From Thysanoteuthis rhombus (lineage: Eukaryota; Mollusca; Cephalopoda; Oegopsida; Thysanoteuthidae): a stretch of DNA of 64,000 bases. Where the stretch lies: contig OY735222.1 in NCBI GenBank assembly GCA_963457665.1, positions 40,738,011-40,802,010 on the forward strand, in the 5' to 3' direction. Both the position numbers and the translations under genes were made by a program. This document shows positions 23,400 through 33,339 of the stretch, one piece after another (positions within the stretch are counted from its first letter, which is position 1; every line of letters begins with the position of its first letter). Below the pieces are notes generated by a model. That model did not search any database. It had not been told where the DNA came from and saw only the letters and a program-made list of their open reading frames with translations.

Positions 23400-24870
23400 A
23401 AGGGGACTCTTTAAAGGAGAAGGTGGAAACTAAGTTTTAGGCTAAATAGTTTTTATGGTTCAATTTGAATGGCACAGCGTACTTATATGCTACGACTACT
23501 ACTGCAATTTAAAAAAATTTTATACGCGTTCGGCCTTCACACTAGTAGTATCTGGTGATTTTCCCTGGAGATTAAGTGACAGCAAATCTCCTGAATACCA
23601 CACCACCATCAGTAGTTTCTCGACTTTCCTATACATTTTTCGTAAGACTTCACAAGAGTGGTCCTTTACATTTTTGAAGAATTGATGCTCCCCAACTAAC
23701 AGTAAAAAAATCTAATCATATATCATGTGACAAATTTTTTGTAAGAAAAAATACTGATACATGGTCATTTGAGCGCATTCTAAGTTTTTTGTTGTTCATT
23801 TATTCTGCGAAATTGAAAACTATATAGCAATTTTTTCATCGCTTTCATACCTCAGAAACTTAATGAGTTACTTGGGAATCTAAAATGAGATTAGTTATTA
23901 CTATTATTGTATGATTGTATTCAATATATATGGAGTTATTGGCAAATCACAATAATGGTACCTAACCCTAACCCTAACCCTACTAATCTCTCCTTGAAAA
24001 GAAGGAGAGGAAAAGACTTCTTACATTGAAGATAAACATTGAAAATATAAGTTTGGCACTTAACTGGGATTCTTTGGCGTTAATCTCGAAGTAAAGTTTG
24101 GTTGAAGGAATTTTGTTACCAATATCGATAGTTTGAAACAAACTGATTTTTTTTTGTTGAAAGTTTGGGCTGATTCCATCTAACTTGTCTTATTTGCTAA
24201 TTTACATGGTCACCGGCTGATAGTAACAAGACCAGGCGCTCTACTCCTGCCCACTTCCAATCGGGAGAAGTGGCCTCTAGAAGATGTCTCTCAGATTAGA
24301 TCTAAAGTCACTTTTTGTTCATTTTGCATTCATTATTTATGAAGGTCTCATTGGCGAAACGTATTATACGCCAAATTTGGGAAGAAAAATGAGTTATACC
24401 CCTAGTCGCTTCTCCAGGGTGCTATCTATCAATATTTGCCCTGCTTTTTCTGCGAAACACGTTTCAAGCCAACCTATGGATCAGGAGAAAATTGAATTTT
24501 GTTGATGAATGAATTTTTTTTTTCTCATTTCAAGATATTTGGATATATTGCCTTTTGTCATACAGTCCTTCTTATGGTTGGTGGCAAATTACAAACATGT
24601 CACTTGTAATCTTCACTCGAAAAATAATTGGTTAAGCATTAACATGGTCTAGTTTTGAGCCGCAGAAGGCTTTGTGCTCTCAACTCCTAAATTAACACCA
24701 TGGATTACACCTTTATAGGACATACTATCCACGTTCGAACCCTTGCTCTATAGGATAGTTCCAACCAAACCAACGGTGATCAATTATCACCATAATATTC
24801 CAATTTTTTTATTTCCTTGTAAAGTCTAGATCATTGTCAAACCCCAGTCCCAACCTGGAGTTGACTGTTT
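23400..24870. other. Unannotated stretch with short telomere-like repeat
   Basis: No coding feature recognised. Contains about 3.5 units of CCCTAA at 23961-23982. Confidence 0.4.
23961..23982. repeat. Interstitial telomere-like repeat (CCCTAA)n
   Basis: CCTAACCCTAACCCTAACCC followed by TA: the metazoan telomere unit (TTAGGG on the minus strand) in a non-terminal position. Confidence 0.85.
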
Positions 24871-24972
24871 TTCTACCATAACAAGAACAATCCTCGACCC
24901 CGTCCGTGATTTGAAAATACGACCAAATGATCATTAGTCGTGTCTTTTACCAATTGAGGTAAATTGCCAAAA
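24840..24972 (-). mobile_element. tRNA-like SINE
   Basis: On the minus strand TTACCTCAATTGGTAAAAGA is an A-box-like element and TTTTCAAATCACGG a decayed B-box region, followed by GAGGATTGTTCTTGTTATGG. The latter matches the plus copy at 31786-31920 (GAGGATTGTTCTCGTTGTTC), so these belong to one SINE family. Confidence 0.55.
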
Positions 24973-25039
24973 TGAATGTTACAAATACGGAAGGGCTTAT
25001 TTCATTCTCATAAATGAATACATTCATAAAATTAACATT

Positions 25040-25105
25040 TCCCTGATTTGAAATCACGACCGAATGAGTGATCTTCAGCTCTCTTACCGACTGAGCCAGA
25101 CGAAC
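25040..25105 (-). mobile_element. tRNA-like SINE head, partial
   Basis: The minus strand reads CTGGCTCAGTCGGTAAGAGA (A box) and GGTCGTGATTTCAAATCAGG (decayed B box). Confidence 0.5.
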
Positions 25106-25337
25106 AAGTCTTACATATCTATGACATGTATTTTACAGATTCACACGGGATCATTCCATTCTAATGAATAAGTGGATTTATACTAAAAATTGTATTTTTT
25201 ATGTTTTCAAATTTATCATTCATAAAATACAAAAGTTGCAGTAATCATCTTCAGTCGGAATAAAAGTGGGAGTCAAATTCGACCCTATAGCAATCAGTCT
25301 TGTTCTCATTATTACTGTTGATTACTAAGAAGTGAAT

Positions 25338-25366
25338 AGTAGTAGCAGTAGTAGTAGTAGTAGCAT
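25338..25366. repeat. (AGT)n microsatellite
   Basis: AGT/AGC triplets. Confidence 0.85.
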
Positions 25367-25954
25367 TGATTTCATCGTCATTATGATGATGGTGTTCACT
25401 ATCATCATCATTTATATATGCATGTAATAAAAAGCAAAAAAAGAGGACGAAGACAAACTTAATTAAGCAAAAACCAGAGGATTTAATTGAGACATTAACG
25501 AGAAAATCCAATTTGATACCAAATTAATTTAGCTGGCATTCTCCGACGACAGTAAAGGTTTCTTCCAGTATTCCAAAGCAGAGCGTTCCAAAGAAACCTT
25601 CTGTTAGCCGAAATGGCCTAAAGTGAAGAAAAATTATTATTAATTTATACAGCAATTTTTCAACACCCTTATCCCCAATAACCTTCTTCTATATCTGTTA
25701 CTTTTATGCTAAGCATAACACCCTTAAGAACTCTCTTAGCTTTTTTCATAACTTGGGACGCATATCGCTAATGAATATGCAATATGGAATTAAACAAAGA
25801 ACACATGCTAATTAACGCAGTTCAAAGCAATAGGGGCTTGAGATTTTCCGGAAAAGTAGGTTTCAGCAAACTCTCGTGAATCTAGAGATATCCGTATTCG
25901 TCTCTTCTCCAAACTTCAGAAAAGAATAGGTTAACATCGAATTATAATTAGAAA

Positions 25955-26340
25955 ACATCAATCAAAAGTGCCAACCTGGGTATCTTCAGTTATTATGTTG
26001 GTCTGGCTGGCTGGTGTTGTATGCTTGTATCACGCGTAAAGGCCGTTCTGGTGGAGCCAGGGGGGTTAAGATCTAGGCAATTACTCTTAATCATGAGAAA
26101 TTTTTTTTTCAGAATTACTCCAAAATTACATTTTAGAAGGGGAATCAATTTACAATGTGAATTTATGCTATATTTGCTTGTTAAAAAGGCTCTTTTTAGT
26201 CAACATCGCCTAACAGAAGGCAAGAGATGAAATTTATACATTGATCACCCAATTTTTCCAATTTTTGACTGATCATCCCCACACAGCATTCTGCCAAATG
26301 ACGTAGGGCATTTAATGACAGACCTAAACTTTTATCATCA
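25955..26340 (+). repeat. Interspersed repeat A, plus copy
   Basis: Reads CAACCTGGGTATCTTCAGTT, TTGGTCTGGCTGGCTGG, TCAATTTACAATGTGAATTTATGC, CATTGATCACCC and CACAGCATTCTGCCAAATGACG. The tandem-repeat site after GGCTGGCTGG holds no expanded repeat in this copy. Confidence 0.6.
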
Positions 26341-26493
26341 TGATTGTTATTGACCTTCTTAACAATTAAAATCGATACTCTATATTGTCCTTGGTATGGT
26401 GACCTGAGAGGAAGATTCAGTTAAGCCTCTCTAACTGGAACGTTTCCTGATAAAGTATATTTTTTTTATAGATGTGCAACACAGGGAAATTAC

Positions 26494-26494
26494 A

Positions 26495-26570
<76 letters not shown>
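26494..26570. repeat. (CA)n-(TA)n microsatellite abutting the hammerhead SINE
   Basis: CA to about 26525, then TA to 26571. The SINE end begins within a few bases. Confidence 0.95.
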
Positions 26571-26574
<4 letters not shown>

Positions 26575-26795
26575 GTCATCCACAGACAGCTGTTTCGATG
26601 TATTACATCTCTTCAGTGTGGCTATACACTTTAACCCATCCAGTACTGCGAAGCAGAATTGAAACCCTCAGGCTGGAGGCCGATATCCTACCTCTGGACT
26701 ACGGAACTGGGTGGTCAGTAAGGCTAAATTTAAGCAATATATTCATTTTACGCAGAAACTCCTCATCCACCAGAGTGCTCTATTCCTATACACAC
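26571..26795 (-). mobile_element. SINE-like element with tRNA-like head and hammerhead ribozyme
   Basis: Minus-strand order: a TCTGGTGGATGAGGAGTTTC region, then a tRNA-like segment at 26640-26710 with A box TAGTCCAGAGGTAGG and B-box-like GGTTTCAATTCTG, closed by CCAGTTC/GTACTGG (6 of 7 pairs), then a hammerhead ribozyme at 26580-26621, then TGACACAA and (TA)n. A second copy lies at 49972-50187. Both copies have (TA)n on both sides. HHR-bearing SINE-like units with polymerase III boxes are known from schistosomes; here the family is unassigned. Confidence 0.75.
26580..26621 (-). ncRNA. Type I hammerhead ribozyme (predicted)
   Basis: Read 5' to 3' on the minus strand: stem I CCACA (26617-26621); core CTGAAGA (26610-26616, fits CUGANGA); stem II GATGT/ACATC with AAT loop (26597-26609); GAAA (26593-26596); a 2-bp stem III AC/GT with loop AGCT; cleavage triplet GTC ending at 26585; stem I return TGTGG (26580-26584). 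All five stem I pairs and all five stem II pairs are Watson-Crick and every core base is intact. The very short stem III is the form known in Penelope-like elements and metazoan retrozymes, which often act as dimers. Cleavage is predicted between 26585 and 26584. Confidence 0.8.
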
Positions 26796-26985
26796 ATATG
26801 TATATATATATAGTACAAATCAGGTTTGCGATACAGCATGATATAATATGATATGATATAAAACAATGTCTGATATGTGATGGATTTATACCGTAGAGTG
26901 CACAATGCATTCAACTTCAAACTCCAAGTGTTAAGTTGGTTTAGAATAAAGCTGGAAATATAGTAGAAAGTAGATTAGCAACACA

Positions 26986-27049
26986 TTTATGTTTCTGCCC
27001 TCTTTGTGCTTTCTAGTCTGAAGAGGCCGAAAGAGGGCAGAAACATAAA
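26986..27049. repeat. 20-bp perfect inverted repeat with 24-nt spacer
   Basis: TTTATGTTTCTGCCCTCTTT at 26986-27005 and its exact reverse complement at 27030-27049. The spacer contains CTGAAGAGGCCGA, resembling the CTGAAGA-GAAA theme of the nearby hammerhead, but without a stem II. Confidence 0.85.
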
Positions 27050-27080
27050 CATCTTTGTATAGTGAGTCCATAATCTAATA

Positions 27081-27177
<97 letters not shown>

Positions 27178-27233
27178 CTTGTCCACGTGTTTGAATCTGG
27201 AGGCATTATTCTGATTCATGAGCCATACATGAG

Positions 27234-27264
<31 letters not shown>

Positions 27265-27280
27265 ATGTGTGTGTGTGTGT
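27081..27280. repeat. (CTAT)n, (TA)n and (GT)n microsatellites
   Basis: CTAT to about 27122, TA to 27175, a 60-bp unique segment, then TA (27236-27253) and GT (27254-27280). Confidence 0.95.
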
Positions 27281-27284
27281 GTAC

Positions 27285-28690
27285 TCCAACATCACGGATG
27301 TGTGGTTATTTGTGTGATGGGGTGGGGCATAATTTTAATTCATGAACAATCAATAAGTTTTTATACTTGTCCTCAATCAATTTAATTTTCACTTGCATTG
27401 ACAGGCGAAATCTACTTTGGAAAGAACTTATAAATCACATCGAGAGAATTTTGGAAATTTATTGTGAAATTGTAAATTGAATTTGCTCTGCTGACATCAC
27501 TAAGAATAAGAAGTTAACAAATGCGCTTTCTCGAGAGATGATCTACTGCGTCAAAGACAGGCCGAAAATTACAATCAAGATAATAATGGTGGTTGCCAGA
27601 GAAAAGGATGCAGTCTGGGATATCAGAGACTATCAACCAAAACTGTCAACAAAGAATCCTCCAGAATTTGAGATACACGATTCTTTACCTTTAGAAAAAA
27701 TGACCGATGTTCGAACCAAAGTAGAAGCCAGCATTTCAAGGCGAGTTCTCTACACTTGTGGTACTGGTGCAACACAATCTTTCTCCATCATATACCATTA
27801 CTGTACCATTAGGTTGATTAGAAAATAATTGCAGTTTATCGCCAATAAATTTCAAAGCAGCATATCTCTGCTCCGAAGAAAAGTTATAAATTGAAATAAG
27901 AACCTTCAGAATCGACACATTTTTGCCGATTAGAAAGGAGTCCGTTTATTCCGAGAGCACATAATTCTGGGGTCCCGTTGGAGATCTTCCCTTTGCAGGA
28001 TGTGATCGAAATGATTGAAAAAGTGATAGTCGGTCGGGGGTAGGTCTGTAGCCTAGCAGGGTCTGCAGGGTCTGTAGGGGTCATTTGTGAGATATTCCCA
28101 GCATTTTTGCTTTTCGGATTTAATGCAAATGCAGAAGGAAATGTTTAGCTCACCAGCAACCTCTTCGTTTCGCGTCGGTCCTCCCCAATAATGGCCCTCT
28201 ATTGAAAGTCATCAATCATAGAAGAATGTCTCCCGTCTCCGTTTCGAATTTTTAAAAAATCAATGTTTATCTGTATGCTAGTTGACGGCCTCCTACCTCG
28301 TTGATATTGCGAGCAGTTTCAGCTGATTTACGTTCCATGTCAAAATTGCTCGAATCTGCTTTTTTTCCAATCTTCGAACTGACAGCCTCAAATGAACCAG
28401 AATAAACAGTGAAAAGAAAATATTTCTGTGCTAAATGAATGGAACTAAATTAACGCTTTGAAATCGTATGCAACACGAACATCGTTGAATAATAGTTTAT
28501 TCCAAAAATAAGCATCAAAGTTCAGAATAACGTAAACTGCAAGTCGAAGACATTATTCAAGGAAACATAAACATAGCGATTCCGATGTAGAGTGAAACGG
28601 AATTGAAAGTATGTTGAAAAATAACTCCCGGGATAGAAAGTCTTGCCCAAGGTCAATCGGTATTAGAGACGGTCAACAAAAACTGTCAAC
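27285..28690. other. Unannotated stretch
   Basis: A 96-codon frame at 27538-27828 has no recognisable domain. A short triple GGTCTGYAG repeat lies at about 28042-28078. I see no gene. Confidence 0.4.
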
Positions 28691-28700
28691 AACAACATAG

Positions 28701-29052
28701 TCATTTCTATTATCATTCGGACTATCCTCATCTTGGTTGTTTTCATACAATGTTTCGGCCGTTGTGCTCTACGGCTTTCATGGACAAATAGCGTAGTGGT
28801 TGAAGAATCAGTCAAAATTACTGCAAGTAATCTGATGGTTCTAGGTTCAATCCCAGTGTGAGACAATAATAATACTACTAATGCTAAGAGGAGAGTGCAG
28901 TCAATATACCCCGGTTGGTTGAATAAAGGGTTCGATTCGTTACTTCCCCACACCTACCAGATGATACCTGATGAAGGTTGTAGAGTACAACGGCCAAAAC
29001 GTTGTATGAAAACAACCAAGATGAGGATAGTCCGAATAATGATAGAAATAAT
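28701..29052. mobile_element. Foldback element: ~79-bp inverted arms around a tRNA-like centre
   Basis: Left arm 28701-28779 and right arm 28973-29052 are reverse complements over about 79 bp with few mismatches (shared GGACTATCCTCATCTTGG, GTTGTTTTCATACAA, GGCCGTTGT). The centre includes a plus-strand tRNA-like segment at 28790-28862. The outward-facing arms carry CTGATGAAGG...GGCCGAAAC-type motifs reminiscent of a decayed hammerhead core with one extra base. Confidence 0.7.
28790..28862 (+). mobile_element. tRNA-like SINE head inside the foldback
   Basis: TAGCGTAGTGGTTGAAGAAT (A box) and TTCTAGGTTCAATCCCAGTG (B box), 72 nt overall, close to tRNA length but without a clear acceptor stem. Confidence 0.6.
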
Positions 29053-29059
29053 AATAATA

Positions 29060-29490
29060 CCTCATCTCAAAAATTCAGAGATATACTGTCAACTTTTACA
29101 TGGGTTTTTTCAGTTTTTAAGTGGGTCTTGTTGTCTAGCTACAAAAGTACGTGTCATGCAGGCAAGCCGTACCAATCGAGATAGAAGGTTGAGAATCTAT
29201 TCAGGAAGTTTTAAAAAAAAGAAAAGTTTCCAAAGGTTTTTTGTAAGGTTTCAATTAACAACGTAAGTTTATGCTACATTGGTCCTTCATTTTGTGTCTG
29301 GCAAGGTTGACTTTTGTTTTTCTTTTTCAATTTTGACTTTTTTGTGATCACCGCTCAACAAGCGCCAAGAGAAGTAACTTATTCATGAATCACCCCTTCT
29401 TTCAATTTTTCTAACACGACACGCTGCCAAAAGACCTGGGTCGGGTAACGGTTTCTATTGAGTGACTAACCAGACCTGTTGTGATATTTT
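29060..29490 (+). repeat. Interspersed repeat A, plus copy
   Basis: Landmarks: ACTGTCAACTTTTACATGGG, TTTTTTCAGTTTTTAAGTGG, GTCTTGTTGTCTAGCTA, GCATGCAGGCAAGC-like, GTAAGTTTATGCTACATTGG, TTTGTGATCACCGCTCAAC, AGAGAAGTAACTTATTCATG and TTGAGTGACTAACCAGACCT. No expanded microsatellite in this copy. Confidence 0.7.
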
Positions 29491-29884
29491 TTCTATTTCT
29501 CATTTAGGTTCTACGCAGTTTTTCAACTGTTGTGGACTGACAGTCTGAATAAGTTGCGATGGAAATCAAGTAAATAATTTTAGATGAAAGAAAATACCAG
29601 TAAACAATTGATAGTGATCGAAAATGCTTCATCTAATAATAAAATAAACCGAGAAAATGTTACTAAAACGAGATCCTGGCTCTCAACGCTATGCTGCTTA
29701 TTTGCCTGCGTCATTCTGGTTGAGAAAATGAAAAAGAAGAAGAAACAAGCCTGTCTGCTGCATGGCCGAACTCCAGTGCAACTTCTATTCTGACTGAAGA
29801 TGAGTATTGCTACTTTTCATTGTATCTTCTTCTTTTTCTTCTTCTTCTTCTTCTACTAAAGAACAGTCCACAAAAACTAATCAT

Positions 29885-30215
29885 ACCAATATAGTCAACA
29901 TCAACATTGGTTTCTTCAGTTTTTAGGTTAGTCTGGTTGGCTAGCTATGAAAGTATGCCTCATGCGTGCAGACTGCACCAACGGAGATAGAGGGCTGAAA
30001 ATATAAACCTTCACTATGTCTAGAAAAAAAAATGAGTTGTTTTAATTTTCCCTAGAAGTAGGTTTCAATGACTAATGTAAGTTTATGCTAAATTGGTCAT
30101 TCAGTTTGTGTCGGGTAGGGTCGACGCTTGTTTTTTTTTCTCTTTTTTCTTGTGAAAGTTTGTGATCATTTTTGTCTTCTCCTCCCAAACGATGTATTGC
30201 TGCCTGAGCTAATGA
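29885..30215 (+). repeat. Interspersed repeat A, plus copy interrupted by a LINE
   Basis: Reads ATAGTCAACATCAACATTGG, TTTCTTCAGTTTTTAGGTTA, GTCTGGTTGGCTAGCTATG, GGAGATAGAGGGCTGAAAAT and GTAAGTTTATGCTAAATTGG. The 3' half is replaced at 30216 by a LINE insertion. Confidence 0.7.
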
Positions 30216-30251
30216 TTCATCATCATCATCATCACCACCACCACCACCACC

Positions 30252-30283
<32 letters not shown>

Positions 30284-30548
30284 TATCATCATCATCAGTC
30301 TTTTAACGTCCGTCGTTGGACATAGACCTTCCCCAGGATTTGCCACACTTCCCTATCATGGGCGTCACGGAGCCAGTACTTCCTAAACTTGTCTAGCTCG
30401 TCTCTCCATCTAACATTTTGCCGGCCTCGGTTGCGCATGTGGTCTCAGGGGATCCATGTTGTGAGTCGTGATGTCCATCGATTGTCTGCCATTCTTGCAA
30501 CATGGCCAGCCCACCGCCATTTGAGATTTTCAATGGATTCTATGATTC
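30216..30548 (-). mobile_element. RTE-like LINE 3' end, minus strand, with long tail
   Basis: The tail (complement of 30219-30298) is ATC/ACC triplets. The coding end reads on the minus strand as NRWTSRLTTWIPRDHMRNRG and the RQNVRWRDELDKFRKYWLRD block to VQRRTLKD. It is a short, well-preserved, 5'-truncated copy. ATGATTCA occurs at both edges (about 30211 and 30544) and may be a target-site duplication, although the LINE itself also has CTATGAT there. Confidence 0.85.
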
Positions 30549-30787
30549 AAGATGCCCTTAAACGAGAACGAGAGCGTGCAAAATAAATTCAGTGTGATTG
30601 TGACATATTAAAGGTCTTCGAGCGGGGCTTCTATTAACTACGTTACAAAAATGCAGTTTATGTTTATCATTCTGTTCACGTTTATTCTTTGAAATATTTT
30701 TTTATTTGCTCTATTTTCTGACAACTCTACCTTTTTGTAAAATTTTTCACTTTTACATGTAAATCACTTTCCAGAATATATAATTTG

Positions 30788-31480
30788 GAGTGCGAATAGA
30801 GGGTAACTTTTTCTTTTCAAAATCGGGACCGAATTTTTCCCCCACTTTTGGGAGTCAAAATGGCGGGGAGAAGTTTTTTTTTCCACCAAAATCTAAAATC
30901 TTTAACTTTATAAGTGTTAAAATCGAGGGTAAATTTTTTTTTCACTTTTAGGAGTCAAAATCGAAGGGGAACATCTTTGTTCAATTCAAGGGGTGAAATT
31001 GAGGTTCGGTTAACTCCTAGGGGTCGACATCTTTTTTTCAATCTTTTCTCATGTGTCAAAATTGAGGGGAATTTTTCATTTTCAGAGGACGAAATCGAGG
31101 GGAATTTTTTTCTCCTTTTTAGGTGTCAAAATAGAGGGGTATTTTAATTTTTTTAGGGATCAAAATGACAGTGGAGGGTCTTCCTTTTCTTCATTAGGGG
31201 TCAACATCGTCGGAATTTTTTTTGTTGCTCTTGGGGATCAAAGTATAGGCAAAAATTCTTTTCACTTTTAGGGGTCAAAAGTGTGCTGGTGGAATTTTCT
31301 CTTTCTCTTTTGGGGGTTACAATTGAGGGGAATTTCTTTTCCTTATCAGGAGGCAAATAAGAGCGGGTAAGGTTTTTCATTTTTAGGTTTCAAAAACAAG
31401 CGGTAATTTCCCACCCTTTACTAGGGCCAAAAGCGAAAGGAGCTTAAAAAATTCACATGCATTTTTAGGGGTCCAAAGGA
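30788..31480. repeat. Degenerate G-rich minisatellite, ~35-45 bp units
   Basis: About 15 or more units of the form TTTTTAGGGGTCAAAATCGA followed by GGGGAATTTTTTTTC, heavily diverged. The strand asymmetry (GGGG and T-runs) is kept throughout. Open frames of 72-77 codons here only reflect this repeat. A related block in opposite orientation is at 60560-60800. Confidence 0.8.
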
Positions 31481-31785
31481 AGGGAAGGCAGTGTTCTTAT
31501 ATTTGGTGTTATTTCTCCCCAGGCAACACTGGGAAGTATTGCTAGCATATAAAAATTTTCAGAAAATATACAAAGATATTTTTTAGTGTAAATATATCTA
31601 TCAGAGCGAAATAAGCCCTTCGCGTTCCAGTAAGATATTTTGGTAGATTTCTAAGACTTGTTACTTCCGCTAGGTTGGTGAGACAGCCGGCTACTAATAA
31701 CTTGGTCCTGATTTTTAATCATCGTATGGAAATGGTGATTTTACAAATTTATTTGTATATCTAGCATAATTTTTGATAAATTTAT

Positions 31786-32010
31786 GACGTTAATTTAGCT
31801 CAGTCGTTGAGAGACTAGGTTGATCAGTTGATTGTGATTTCAAATCACGGTGAGAGAATGATTCTTTTTACTATCCTAAGTTTGGTGAGGATTGTTCTCG
31901 TTGTTCTTATTACGGTGAAATCATAAAGACAACTTCAGTTCATGATTACAAGGCGACCTTTATAGACTGCGGATTGCACCTGAGAAAGGCCGTAGAAAAC
32001 ATAGGCCTAT
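31786..32010 (+). mobile_element. tRNA-like SINE
   Basis: TTAGCTCAGTCGTTGAGAGA is a good A box and GATTTCAAATCACGG a decayed B box, followed by GAGGATTGTTCTCGTTGTTC. The 3' end CTGAGAAAGGCCGTAGAAAA resembles the arms at 28779 and 28973. Related to the minus copy at 24840-24972 and a weak copy near 57395-57480. Confidence 0.55.
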
Positions 32011-32584
32011 ACGATGTATCAACTATAAAGATAGAGATATCAGTCCGAAGAATAGATAGAATCAGGATGTCCTTGATTTGCACAGTGACGAACATTGTGA
32101 TTATTTCCATGCTAATAAAGATATTCCTGTTGTGTGTCTTACTGCATTGCAGCGTTAGAGAAAATCAATAACGGCAAGAGCTATATTTCAACATCCTCCT
32201 CGCACAACTATTGTTATGGACTATTCATAGGTATTTAGAGCTCATGACCAATACAAGTGAGGTTCGGATATTTTACCATTGATTGATGAATAAAACTAAA
32301 AAAAATTAATGTATCTATACATTTGATGATTGGCAATGTGCAGATGTCTCCCGTCACGTTAAAAGACACAACTGCCATAGTAAAATACAATTCCATTCCT
32401 GCAATCGACGTAGTAAGATACAGTTACATTCATGTTCAAATGACGTAATAAAAAAGAACAGTATAAAAAAAGAAAAAGTAATGAAGTAAAAAAAAATAAA
32501 AATCCGTTTGTGGTCAACAAAAAATAATTATGCAATGCAAATCTCTATCATCTCAGTACATGAAATTCACTGTACATATCCAAA

Positions 32585-32900
32585 TATAGAAACTTATCTG
32601 AAATGATTTGTCATCGCTATAACGATTAACATAGACAACGTGAATAGTACAATCAATTAATGAAATTGGGGCTGCTGCAGGAATCGAACCTACCACCGAT
32701 GGGTAGCCACTTCAACGTAGCGTTGCACAAACCATTTTGCTGAACAGCCCGTCGATAAGACAAAGGCAGAATAACTGCTCTCAACCCAAATTATCATCTC
32801 GCTTATTTTCTGTCTTTCTGTCTCTTTCAACGTGGCAGTATAAATTTAAGATATGGACATTTAAGTCCGACAGAATGAATTATAAATTTATGCTACGATA
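32585..32900 (-). mobile_element. tRNA-like SINE, unit 1 of a tandem pair
   Basis: The tRNA-like part is the complement of 32668-32750: a 7-bp acceptor-like stem GGGCTGT/GCAGCCC (one G-T pair), A-box-like TTCAGCAAAATGGTT, a T-arm GTAGG-TTCGATT-CCTGC and a B box GGTTCGATTCC. It is about 82 nt, too long in the middle for a standard tRNA. The flank ATAGAAACTTATCTGARATG repeats ~316 bp later. Confidence 0.65.
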
Positions 32901-33180
32901 CATAGAAACTTATCTGAGATGATTTCTCGTCTTTACGCAGTTAATATAATATTCAATTTAGGCAACTTAAACAGAATAATAAATAAAAGAATTTGGGGCT
33001 GCTGCAGAAATCGAACCTGCCATCGATTGTTAGCTGCTTCAACGTAGCGATTCACTTACCATTGTGCTAAACAGTCTGTTGATGAGGTAAAGGCTGAATA
33101 ACCGTTTCCATCCGAAATTCTCATCTCGCCTTTTTATATCTTATATGCTGTCATTTTTTATGACAGAGTAAACTAGTATA
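32901..33180 (-). mobile_element. tRNA-like SINE, unit 2 of a tandem pair
   Basis: Same order as unit 1: ATAGAAACTTATCTGAGATG, then the complement of a tRNA-like segment at 32996-33077 (B box GGTTCGATTTCTG on the minus strand). Diverged from unit 1 by substitutions. A third family member lies at 43527-43602. Confidence 0.65.
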
Positions 33181-33339
33181 TATATATAATGATAAGACTG
33201 ATAAATATATCTACTCCCGACCATTTGAAACATTCATCTTCTACGAGTTCAGTAGTTTCTTAAATAATTCCTCACAGATCCAAGTATATCCGTGTTTTTT
33301 TCCACCGAGTTAAACTAGTGTAATAAAAGTAAAAGTGAG

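Noticed and set aside
27175-27235. Fifth hammerhead-like motif beside the TA tract
   Set aside because: The minus strand has GAATC/GATTC that could be stem II, but at least two core positions differ and no stem I or NUH triplet fits.
27538-27828. 96-codon frame, composition looks protein-like
   Set aside because: No recognisable family, and no splice or start context; kept as unannotated.
32668-32750. tRNA gene
   Set aside because: Seven-pair acceptor stem and good T arm, but over-long middle and tandem repetition with shared flanks indicate a SINE.
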